Below are positions 35,170-46,900 of a DNA stretch of 64,000 nucleotides, piece after piece. The notes under the pieces are model-generated. The model did not search any database, was not told where the DNA came from, and saw only the letters and a program-made list of their open reading frames with translations. The stretch is from assembly GCF_932526225.1 (NCBI RefSeq), contig NC_064036.1, positions 17,258,953 through 17,322,952 on the forward strand, written 5' to 3'. How positions within the stretch are numbered: position 1 is the stretch's first letter; every line of letters starts with the position of its first letter. Both the position numbers and the translations under genes were made by a program. The stretch comes from Nematostella vectensis. Its lineage: Eukaryota; Cnidaria; Anthozoa; Actiniaria; Edwardsiidae.

Positions 35170-38100
35170 CAACTGCTTGATTTTCTAGCACTTGTGCTTG
35201 TGTTTGACCGATTCTCACTTGTGTTGCGCTTGTGTTTGACCGATTCTCACTTGTGTTGCGCTTGTGTTTGACCGATTCTCACTTGAGTTGCGCTTGTGTT
35301 TGACCGATCCTCACTTGTGTTGCGCTTGTGTTTGACCGATTCTCACTTGTGTTGCGCTTGTGTTTGACCGATTCTCACTTGTGTTGCGCTTGTGTTTGAC
35401 CGATCCTCACTTGTGTTGCGCTTGTGTTTGACCGATTCTCACTTGTGTTGCGCTTGTGTTTGACCGATTCTCACTTGTGTTGCGCTTGTGTTTGACCGAT
35501 TCTCACTTGTGTTGCGCTTGTGTTTGACCGATTCTCACTTGTGTTGCGCTTGTGTTTGACCGATCCTCACTTGTGTTGCGCTTGTGTTTGACCGATCCTC
35601 ACTTGTGTTGCGCTTGTGTTTGACCGATTCTCACTTGTGTTGCGCTTGTGTTTGACCGATCCTCACTTGTGTTGCGCTTGTGTTTGACCGATTCTCACTT
35701 GTGTTGCGCTTGTGTTTGACCGATTCTCACTTGTGTTGCGCTTGTGTTTGACCGATTCTCACTTGTGTTGCGCTTGTGTTTGACCGATTCTCACTTGTGT
35801 TGCGCTTGTGTTTGACCGATTCTCACTTGTGTTGCGCTTGTGTTTGACTGATTCTCACTTGAGTTGCGCTTGTGTTTGACCGATTCTCACTTGTGTTGCG
35901 CTTGTGTTTGACCGATTCTCACTTGTGTTGCGCTTGTGTTTGACCGATTCTCACTTGAGTTGCGCTTGTGTTTGACTGATTCTCACTTGAGTTGCGCTTG
36001 TGTTTGACCGATTCTCACTTGTGTTGCGCTTGTATTTGACCGATTCTCACTTGTGTTGCGCTTGTGTTTGACCGATTCTCACTTGTGTTGCGCTTGTGTT
36101 TGACTGATTCTCACTTGAGTTGCGCTTGTGTTTGACCGATCCTCACTTGTGTTGCGCTTGTGTTTGACCGATTCTCACTTGTGTTGCGCTTGTGTTTGAC
36201 CGATTCTCACTTGTGTTGCGCTTGTGTTTGACCGATTCTCACTTGTGTTGCGCTTGTGTTTGACTGATTCTCACTTGAGTTGCGCTTGTGTTTGACCGAT
36301 TCTCACTTGTGTTGTGCTTGTGTTTGACCGATTCTCACTTGAGTTGCGCTTGTGTTTGACCGATCCTCACTTGTGTTGCGCTTGTGTTTGACTGATTCTC
36401 ACTTGAGTTGCGCTTGTGTTTGACCGATTCTCACTTGTGTTGTGCTTGTGTTTGACTGATTCTCACTTGAGTTGCGCTTGTGTTTGACCGATTCTCACTT
36501 GTGTTGCGCTTGTGTTTGACCGATTCTCACTTGTGTTGCGCTTGTGTTTGACCGATTCTCACTTGTGTTGCGCTTGTGTTTGACCGATTCTCACTTGTGT
36601 TGCGCTTGTGTTTGACCGATTCTCACTTGTGTTGCGCTTGTGTTTGACTGATTCTCACTTGTGTTGCGCTTGTGTTTGACCGATTCTCACTTGAGTTGCG
36701 CTTGTGTTTGACCGATTCTCACTTGTGTTGTGCTTGTGTTTGACTGATTCTCACTTGAGTTGCGCTTGTGTTTGACCGATTCTCACTTGTGTTGCGCTTG
36801 TGTTTGACCGATTCTCACTTGTGTTGCGCTTGTGTTTGACCGATTCTCACTTGTGTTGCGCTTGTGTTTGACTGATTCTCACTTGAGTTGCGCTTGTGTT
36901 TGACCGATCCTCACTTGTGTTGCGCTTGTGTTTGACCGATTCTCACTTGTGTTGCGCTTGTGTTTGACCGATTCTCACTTGTGTTGCGCTTGTGTTTGAC
37001 CGATTCTCACTTGTGTTGCGCTTGTGTTTGACTGATTCTCACTTGAGTTGCGCTTGTGTTTGACCGATTCTCACTTGTGTTGTGCTTGTGTTTGACCGAT
37101 TCTCACTTGAGTTGCGCTTGTGTTTGACCGATCCTCACTTGTGTTGCTCTTGTGTTTGACTGATTCTCACTTGAGTTGCGCTTGTGTTTGACCGATTCTC
37201 ACTTGTGTTGTGCTTGTGTTTGACTGATTCTCACTTGAGTTGCGCTTGTGTTTGACCGATTCTCACTTGTGTTGCGCTTGTGTTTGACCGATTCTCACTT
37301 GTGTTGCGCTTGTGTTTGACCGATTCTCACTTGTGTTGCGCTTGTGTTTGACCGATTCTCACTTGTGTTGCGCTTGTGTTTGACCGATTCTCACTTGTGT
37401 TGCGCTTGTGTTTGACCGATTCTCACTTGTGTTGCGCTTGTGTTTGACCGATTCTCACTTGTGTTGCGCTTGTGTTTGACCGATTCTCACTTGTGTTGCG
37501 CTTGTGTTTGACCGATTCTCACTTGTGTTGCGCTTGTGTTTGACCGATTCTCACTTGTGTTGCGCTTGTGTTTGACCGATTCTCACTTGTGTTGCGCTTG
37601 TGTTTGACCGATTCTCACTTGTGTTGCGCTTGTGTTTGACCGATTCTCACTTGTGTTGCGCTTGTGTTTGACCGATTCTCACTTGTGTTGCGCTTGTGTT
37701 TGACCGATTCTCACTTGTGTTGCGCTTGTGTTTGACCGATTCTCACTTGTGTTGCGCTTGTGTTTGACCGATCCTCACTTTTGTTGTGTTTGACCGATCC
37801 TCACTTGTGTTGCGCTTGTGTTTGACCGATTCTCACTTGTGTTGCGCTTGTGTTTGACCGATTCTCACTTGTGTTGCGCTTGTGTTTGACCGATTCTCAC
37901 TTGTGTTGCGCTTGTGTTTGACCGATTCTCACTTGTGTTGCGCTTGTGTTTGACCGATTCTCACTTGTGTTGCGCTTGTGTTTGACCGATTCTCACTTGT
38001 GTTGCGCTTGTGTTTGACCGATTCTCACTTGTGTTGCGCTTGTGTTTGACCGATTCTCACTTGTGTTGCGCTTGTGTTTGACCGATTCTCACTTGTGTTG

Positions 38101-38645
38101 CGCTTGTGTTTGACCGATTCTCACTTGTGTTGCGCTTGTGTTTGACCGATTCTCACTTGTGTTGCGCTTGTGTTTGACCGATTCTCACTTGTGTTGCGCT
38201 TGTGTTTGACCGATTCTCACTTGTGTTGCGCTTGTGTTTGACCGATCCTCACTTGTGTTGCGCTTGTGTTTGACCGATTCTCACTTGTGTTTGACCGATC
38301 CTCACTTGTGTTGTGCTTGTGTTTGACCGATCCTCACTTGTGTTGCGCTTGTGTTTGACCGACCCTCACTTGTGTTGCGCTTGTGTTTGACCGACCCTCA
38401 CTTGTGTTGTGCTTGTGTTTGACCGATCCTCACTTGTGTTGCGCTTGTGTTTGACCGACCCTCACTTGTGTTGTGCTTGTGTTTGACCGATCCTCACTTG
38501 TGTTGCGCTTGTGTTTGACCGATTCTCACTTGTGTTGTGCTTGTGTTTGACCGATCCTCTCATTTGTGTTGCGCTTGTGTTTGACCGATCCTCACTTGTG
38601 TTGTGCTTGTGTTTGACCGATCCTCACTTGTGTTGCGCTTCCATT
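35170..38645 (+). repeat. 32-bp satellite, about 108 units, with 768-bp higher-order period
   Basis: The unit is CTTGTGTTTGACCGATTCTC followed by ACTTGTGTTGCG. Three main variable sites give subtypes: GACCGAT or GACTGAT, GATTCTC or GATCCTC, and TTGTGTTG or TTGAGTTG; TGTGC replaces TGCGC in some units. Rare variants recur at 36101 and 36869, 36311 and 37079, 36389 and 37157, 36441 and 37209. The offset is 768 bp (24 units) each time, so a multi-unit block was duplicated. A truncated unit lies near 37780 and the right edge is more diverged. The unit length is not a multiple of three and no frame is conserved. Confidence 0.97.
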
Positions 38646-38649
38646 TGGG

Positions 38650-39935
38650 CTTATGCTTGCACTTGCGTCCCAGTAAGAACCAACTTAAGAGTTTATTACC
38701 GAGAGCCAAGACAATAAGTGATATAAGTGATATAAGCATATTGAGGTGAAGGCTCAAGTTAATTAACTGACTTAATACAGATTGACAAAGGTTTCCACAC
38801 AAAAATGTTTTTCAGAATCTCAGGCTAAGTTTAAACATCGTATTATCCATGAGCCGTATTCAAAGCAAATCCATGCAAATGATGATTAAACAATTGTCTC
38901 AGTTCATTTGCATGCATTTACATTGAACATGGCTCATTGAACTTAATCTTAATCCTTAATCTTAATCTTAAGCCTTAATCTTTTAAATTGAACCCTGATT
39001 AAACAAAGAGTGGTGTAGAGGATTCAAATTCCATTAGCATATATATCTAAAAGTTATTTCTACTGCAATTTCTAAGGCAATCAAAAAGGAAAACTATTAA
39101 CAATCAACCACATCGATATGTGCTTAATAGTCACGAAAACTATTTCATCTTTGAAAACAAAGGCCTTGGTATCTTAATTGTACCAAATACAAAGAAAAGT
39201 ATTCCCTTCGCAGCCAGTTTATGACATATCAATGTTATATTCAATTTCTAATAAGGGGTACTCTATCGTTTAATTTATTTGTAGGAAATATCAATCATGC
39301 AATAAGCAACCAATTTCCTTTGCAAAGTGCAATGTCATTATAAATGCAAGGGATGTATACAAGCTTTCTGGGATGTATCCATATACATAATGAGCAATTA
39401 AATTAAATTCATTTGCCCCGCTCTTCCCTGCTGAATATCAAAACCCTTCCCGGGCTCTTAGCTTCTTGCCTATTAATGAGGTTTGTACGTGAAATAAAGC
39501 CCTACAGAAGACAATGGAAACCGTTTCAATCATGTACCAACAAAACCTAATTCAACTCAACAAATAACAAAATCATTTTATAATCTATTTTTGCATGGCA
39601 TAATAAACCTTACAGAATTTTGTCATTTAAGAAAAGTCAGGCCTTCACAATTTACAGTTACAGTAAAGATGATTTTCCAAAACATTGGCCGTTTTGGTTG
39701 GTAATTTGAATTAGCGTGACAAGTTGACAGGTTCATTTGCAAATGCCAATCAAATTTCCAACTACACAAATTTGGTGATTGGTTAGCAAAGTTAGACCGA
39801 TTCAATGAATTACAATCCTTTTATCCAGCAAGGAGGTCTATGTCCGATTCATCTGGTGAGATGTGGTTAAAAGGTTGCTACAAAAGGGAAAAGCGCTACA
39901 TTTGGTAAAATCGCTGTACCACTGTGGTTAGCACC
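38650..39935. other. No gene seen
   Basis: AT-rich sequence. Near 38941-38985 a short CTTAATCTTAA-type tandem repeat is visible. No exons or RNA genes are recognisable. Confidence 0.45.
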
Positions 39936-39936
39936 A

Positions 39937-40107
39937 GAAATGTAGCATGCCTCAAATAATTGGGGGGGGGGGGGGGCGGGACACAATACAAAAACATTTT
40001 TAAAATATTGGGGGGCACAGCCATGCCCCTACTGGTCATTTCGATGTATTTTTTTTTTTATATTGTTGGGGCACGCCCCCAGTGCACCACCCCCTGCTAC
40101 GGCCCTG
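39937..40107. mobile_element. Dispersed element family C, copy 2
   Basis: A G run, ACACAATACAAAAA, GGCACAGCCATGCCCCTACT, GGTCATTTC, TTGTTGGGGCACGCCCCCAG and a terminal CCTGCTACGGCCCTG match copies at 11102 and 54089. The left terminus is degraded. Confidence 0.75.
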
Positions 40108-40768
40108 AGCGCAAGCAGTTGCTCCAGGTTCGATGTCATTTTTTTTACTTCCTTCGAAACTTTAGTTCTAACTTTCTTTTTTCTTTTCTTCATAATAGAT
40201 TAAAATAAACTTTTGACATTTTTAAGAAGAGAATGCAACGTTTTTTTCTGTTCTGGGTGACGTGACCATGGGTGGGGTCAGATGACATCATCACTTGTGT
40301 CATTTATGTCTAAAACACTTACAGTTGAAAATTCCAAGAGATTTCATAAAAAAACACTTGCTTTTATTAAACAGACAAATTTCCTTAGCATCAGACTCAG
40401 ATAGTACCATAGGCCCTTTAAAAAAAGCTATTTTGGGAAAGTTTGTCTTCCCAGAAATGTCCCCTCTAAAACTTTGATATCACACATTGTTAAAGACAGT
40501 CTTGGATGTGTGCCTTGGAATGTTTGCAATACTCTAGATGCAGTCCTGATGTGGCTATCAATGACAGTCTTGGCTAGATAACACCAGGAATGTCAAAAGC
40601 ACAGTGGATATATTACCTGAATGTTAAAAATCATTTTTCGTGTCAAATTGATGAATTGAGCTATAATCTATGGATGTTGTAAAAGAGATTTGATATTTGT
40701 CTTGGGAATAATTTTGTCATTTTTCTGTAACATATATACACATTACATATTTCATATTGATTTTTCAG

Positions 40769-40841
40769 GTGTGGGTTCTGGAAAAGAATGAGAAGGGTTA
40801 AGGCCGTTAGAAACGATCTGAGTCAAATCATTCTGAAGGGG
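40769..40841 (+). CDS. GBE1: Candidate upstream GBE1 exon with alternative start at 40788
   Basis: A strong acceptor (TGATTTTTCAG) and donor (GGGG then GTGAGT) bound 73 nt. ATG at 40788 opens 18 codons in phase 0, which joins the 43929 exon in frame. That would give 704 residues (human GBE1 is 702) and the N terminus would match the human length. No sequence similarity confirms it. Confidence 0.4.
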
Positions 40842-41330
40842 GTGAGTTGGTTTTAAGAACATGTGATATGGACAAAATCACACAAAAACTAAAATTTCCT
40901 CTTTGATTTGCTTTTTCTCGATAATTTTATACTATTTATTATTATCATTTTTACAATTGTATTCTTTTAATATTTAAATCAATGTTTAATGAATCTCTGA
41001 AATAAATATAAGAACTAAATATTTTTGTGTCCAAAAAGCAAGGGAAAGACTTTGTCATAATACAGTTTTCAAGCATCACTCAAAATACATCAGAGTCATA
41101 GACAGTGGTGTGGCCCCCAATAAATAAATTAAAATTTCAAAAATTTGATTACCTTCTCTCTTTATTAATTGCTCTTTTGCCCTAAAAATAGATCACATAC
41201 ACACAACTAAAAATGCTCTTATCACAGTACAGTATTGAAACCCCACCCTTGGCACTTGTACATTGTATCTAAGACACACAGAGCCATGGTTGAATTTACT
41301 GCTTAGAAGATATAATACTGTGCACTATTT

Positions 41331-41897
41331 ACAGGGCTTCTGGAATTACGTGCTTGTGCGGAAGCGTGTAATTTGGCTTTCTCAGCGTAATCCGCGTAAT
41401 CCACAAATTTCCGCGTAATCCCGCGTAATTTGGCTAAATTTTGAAAGACAAAACATTTGAGTGCACAGCTGATATGTTCTTTTAGGGTTCTTACCTGTAT
41501 TTCTCGTAAAAAAAGACAGATATTCTTCGTAAGAGTGCGATATTTCGAAAACAAATAAAATGACTAGGCGTTCTTTGCTAAACAGCGAAGGCCTAGGACT
41601 AATAATAAAATACCTTTTTTAATTGGCTGGTGGCTAGGAGCCAATAAAAATCTGCGTAAGATATTTTTGCGCAAAAAATAAACCTTTTCAAGTTATTTCG
41701 TGCTTTCCTTCGATACAAAATGTACTTTGGGCGTAACAGTTGATATTCCGTGTAATTTAGCGCGTAATTCAGAAAAAAAATCCTGCGTAATTTTTACAGA
41801 AAACTGTATTGCAAAATCCTGCGTAATTTAGCACGTAATTTAGCAAAGAATCCTGCGTAATTTTGAGCTTTTTTCCGCGTATTCCCTGAAGCCCTGT
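41331..41897. mobile_element. TIR element with CAGGGCTTC ends and internal GCGTAATT repeats
   Basis: The ends are ACAGGGCTTCTGGAATTACG and CGCGTATTCCCTGAAGCCCT followed by GT, inverted copies of each other. The interior is rich in CGCGTAATT/GCGTAATTTAGC blocks concentrated near both ends. An 83-residue minus frame is not recognisable as a transposase. About 567 bp, non-autonomous. Confidence 0.8.
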
Positions 41898-43928
41898 GTT
41901 AGTATAGTTTTGATGTCATTGCTAGACCTGAAACTAAGCTCATTGTTTTTATGAGTGTCTTTCAAAACATATGAAGATAAAACAATGACTTGATTTATTT
42001 GCATTGAATGTGAAAAATAATAGATTGGTTTTCAAAAACCCGTGAAATACTTTTTAGTTTATTTAGTACTGATACACTGTAATTTCTTTGTTCTCTTTTG
42101 TTTTGGCTTGACTATAACACTTTAACAATTACATTTTGTTGCACAGGATTTTGAAAACCACTCTATGACATTTAAATTCAGTCTAATAGTTAGTTCAGAC
42201 TAATATGAACACTTTATTTTTCACAAGTTTACATTTTATCCACACTAGTGCTATAAAGACATGACTCTTTGAAGAATTTTGCCTATCATTCTTATTTATG
42301 CAGGTGCAATAAATAATGGTCTATTTCCATGGAGACCAACTTCATTCGACTGGAATGCTTATGAATATTATGATATTTAATAAAGAATTAGGAAATCTAA
42401 TAATGTGAAATCTGTTTAAGATGCCAAAAGGTCTGTTTATATATAGATGTATTGTTTTATGTAATTTAGCATTTAGCTTTTCAAATTTAACCATTATTTT
42501 TTTCCATTAAGATATTTTTATTAGCTTTATTATGATTTCATAAAATGTTGTTTTCTTCTAATATTTTACTGTTTTTCCTCAGTTACTCTACTAAAGAAGG
42601 ATAATACAAAACCAAAGGCACGTGCTTTGTACTGTGTATAAGATCCATACCCAATCTTCTATTGTTTAGTACTGAGCTCTCAGGCAACTACATTTAATTA
42701 TCTTACTACTCTGGCTGATAGCCGTTTTGTTTAGAATCTTTTTTTACACAATTTGTTAGCTTTTTGAGATCTACACTAGTTCAATGAACAAATACAGTAG
42801 CATGGTTATAAGTAGTCATTAAACAATTTTGTTATGGAAATAACTATTTTGATTATATTATGTGTTACTTTTTGTCATCTGGACAAAGCACATTTGAAAG
42901 CTAAGTATGTGTAGGATTATGTGTCAATAATATAATTGCAAATCTAAAAACACCATTAGATGTACAGTTTGTAGCAAAAGTTAATTCTTCAAGCTAAAAA
43001 ATAATATTTTGCATGGTTTGAGTAAATTCTAATCAATCTGGGAATTACCAGCTACTATTACTAGTGCTAAACCCGAACAACACATACACAATAATTTCTT
43101 CCAATTTGCCATAGCAATAGCTGCGGCATCTAATAATCTCACCCTGCCCCTAAATTAATCTATGGAAAGCGAGCATTTTCATTTTCTCTCCTTTTATTGT
43201 CCTCCCCTCTAATATCAAGGAAGTCCTCTACCATCCTACGATAGAATTCCTCTACTATCCTGTTTAACAGCTTTAAAGAAATTGTTACACAACTTTTTCC
43301 TCACCCAATATCTTCCCACCTTGAAGAGATATTTTGTGATAACTGCCACATTTATCTTAACTCCCTATTTTCCCTTTTCCTTTTTTTTTTCCTTTTTCAA
43401 TTCATTTGAGTGTTAATGTTACAGTATGTGAATGTTTCATGTATGTTCCTTCCATTATTATATTTGTCATTTAGCTGTTATGTGGTGTACTCATGCCTCA
43501 TGCCACCATACTCCTACAAAGTGTTTAGGGATTTATATAATTTTAAGCATAGGTAGAGAGGGCCGTTAATTAGAAAACTTGTGCTAAAGGATTAAAATGT
43601 AACCTCTATAATAAATAAAGATTATTGTATTTTATTCTGATATAGATACTTTAGGTAATGACAGTTACCTCATGCACATTTTTTATTCAATTCACAGAAT
43701 AGCATTTTTTTAAGGTTTGGAAAGATTTACATCTTCACCAGCACTGAACCTGTTTAGACTTGACAAAAACTGAAATTCTAAAATTCTGTGGAATTTCAAT
43801 ATGTTGGTATAGAATTCCTAATACTCGGGATGAGGTAGCCTTGACTTGACATACCTTGCTGCAAGGGCAGCTGTGACTATTTTTGTTTTTCAGAGTCATT
43901 CCCATATGATGAATATTTTTCTTAGCAG

Positions 43929-46900
43929 ATGTCTGTTGTCCCCGAATTGTCCAAGTTTCTTCATGATGATCCATATATTCAACCATACGTTCAAGAAATA
44001 GAAAGAAGGTAAGTAAGGCAGTTCACATTTCATTTTATAATTGGATGTAAAGTTTGTTAAACTTTCTTGCCAGGTGCAAATGAAGGTTAAAATTATAATT
44101 GAAAGATGCAGTGTAAATTATTTATACAGGGATTCTGACAAGATGTGTAGGCGAGGAAATGCACATTCCAACTAAACACGCACAATCAAAAACACATTTT
44201 CATAGTTTCCACAAAATCCTGCAAAATTACTTCAAATTCCACAACATCTTTTAACCTGGGCTGGTGTTATTTTTTCATACCTAAATCATTTTAATGCCAA
44301 ATATTGACAACTTTCCTTGATAAACATGTTGAGTTAAGATTTAGAAATGCTTAATGGGAAAATCGACTATACTATAGGCATTTCACACTTTTCCATGAAT
44401 GACTTGGGCTAGGTTAAAATCGACTAGGCACTCTTTTTTCTCTCTTTTTTTAATTTTTTTTTATTTTTCACAAAAGACTAGGACTGAATCTTAGCTCTCA
44501 CATTTTCTTCCTGGTTTCTTATTGCAATTTCTAATATTAAAAATACAGTAAGTGATTCCTTTTTGTTCAAATTATTTTCGAACGGATAAGATTGTCACGA
44601 ACAACCAAGGAAAGACTATCACACCTCAAATACTCCCAACTATTTCTATAGGCAGACAACATCCACCAATTTTGCTCCTCGTGTAACATTAATCACCAGG
44701 TCATAACCTTATAGCCCACATTATCAGGTACAATCTGTGTTATACCATGCTTGCCTGCAACATCAATGTTTTTACCAGGCAATATGCCTCCATTAATCCC
44801 GGATGAAAAATCCCTGCACAATCAACATTACAAAAAAACAGCTGCATATTCTTGCACAATGAGTGTTATGCCCCAAAATCCAGCACAATTTCACTTTTTC
44901 CCAACACCCTGTAAGCCCTGTTTATGCCAGAACACCAAGAGATCTTACGGTATCTTTTGTGTTTATTCAAGGTACAAGTGCTTTAAATCAATCAAGACAG
45001 ACATCCAAAATCATGAAGGGGGATTGGAGCCCTTCTCCCGAGGCTATGAGAAGTTTGGCATTAACAGGACAGCCTCTGGTGGCCAGGTGTACCGCGAGTG
45101 GGCTCCTGGTGCACATGGGTTGTTCCTAATTGGTGACTTTAGTGAGTAGAAAGAACAAATTCTGTTGCTTTATGTTTTGCTACTTTTATTTTGTGGATAG
45201 ATTAGGTGCACATCAGGTGTGTACTCTTACAATAGCCTGTTGAATAACTGAACGCAGCTTGTCAACTACATACAGTGTTTTCTTGCGATGTGTGGACTTA
45301 ACTTAGCTTGTCAACTACATACAGTGTTTATGCTATCTTGCAATGTGTAGACTGATTTTAGCTTGTCAAATACTGTGTTTATGATCTTCCTTTGTGTGGA
45401 CTGAACTAACTACCTTGTCTCCTACAGTGTTAAATGTACTGTAATGTTAAATGTGCTGTAAGCTATCTTGCTTTTTTTTATATTTTCTTGTCAAACATGG
45501 GGTTTATGTTTGCCATGCAGTAGGTACTTTGACTGAACCTAGTCTTAAATTGACTATGCAGATGGGTGGAACAGGACTTCACATCCATGCAAGAGGAATG
45601 AGTATGGAGTCTGGGAACTAGAGATCCCTTGTTTAGACAACGGCTCTTTATCTATACCTCATGGCAGCAAAGTCAAGGTATTCATAAAAGTAGAGATATT
45701 CTTAAAATTGTCTTTTACAATTTTTAATAAAACTTTTATTATCACAGTTGTCGGTCCATTATGGTTGTAAAATTTTAAACTTTGTAGAACAAGATGTGGC
45801 AAAGGCCATACAATAGAATTCAAATGCAATACATGCATTATTGTAGAAATTAAGCGTACTAAAGGTGCAATAATAATTACAATAATCATATTATTTCCAT
45901 GATAGGTAAGACAAAAATTGCATAAAAAATCGCAAATGTTAACCAGCTTTACTACTTTTGTAAAAACCTCTTATTTAGGGGCTTGTGTAGTTGGATGTTT
46001 AATGAGGAGTCTTAATGAGACTTATTCAACCTTAGAAATTTGGTAAATATCATTATACTTATAATAGGCAACAGCTTACCATATTCATATAAATACCTTC
46101 TAAATACAAATATTCAATCACTACCTTTGAACATTCCCATCTTAAGGTTGGCATCCAACTGCAGTCTGGTGAAATAGTAGACCGCATCTCTCCTTGGATC
46201 CGCTATGCCGCGCCTCCTCAAGATGAAACTAATACTGTGTACGAAGGAATTAACTGGGACCCGCCCAACCCTTATCAGTTCAAGCACACTCGCCCTAAAA
46301 GGCCCAAAAGTCTCCGTGTTTATGAAGCTCACGTTGGCATTGCATCCAATGAGCCTAAAGTTGCCAGCTATCAGCACTTTGCTGAGGTTGTCATTCCCAA
46401 AGTCCATGGATTGGGATATAATTGCATCCAGCTTATGGCAGTGATGGAGCATGCATACTATGCTTGTTTTGGTTACCAAGTGACCAGCTTCTTTGCAGCA
46501 TCAAGGTGGAGTATTGATCATATGAAATAATATGCTCGTTAATAATAAGGCTCATTTCTCATATTAGAGGTATTCGAAGTTGATGGTGTGCCCTCCTTTC
46601 TAGTCGTTATGGAACTCCAGATGAGCTACGCCTTTTGATTGACACTGCACACTCGTATGGGATAGTAGTGCTGCTAGATATAGTGCACAGTCATGCGGCC
46701 AAGAACGTGATGGATGGGTTGAACCAGTTTGATGGCACAGAGGGCTGTTATTTCCATTCGGGAGGGAGAGGAACCCACTCTCTTTGGGACAGTAGATTAT
46801 TTGACTACACGCAGTAAGTGTATTCCGACTATGGATACTAAGTAAATTTGACTTTGCACCTTTTCAAAGATTTTACAAAAGATTTGTTATTATTAATCAT

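Noticed and set aside
35170-38645. CRISPR-like array of 32-bp repeats
   Set aside because: Units are directly contiguous with no unique spacers, in a eukaryotic gene context. It is a satellite.
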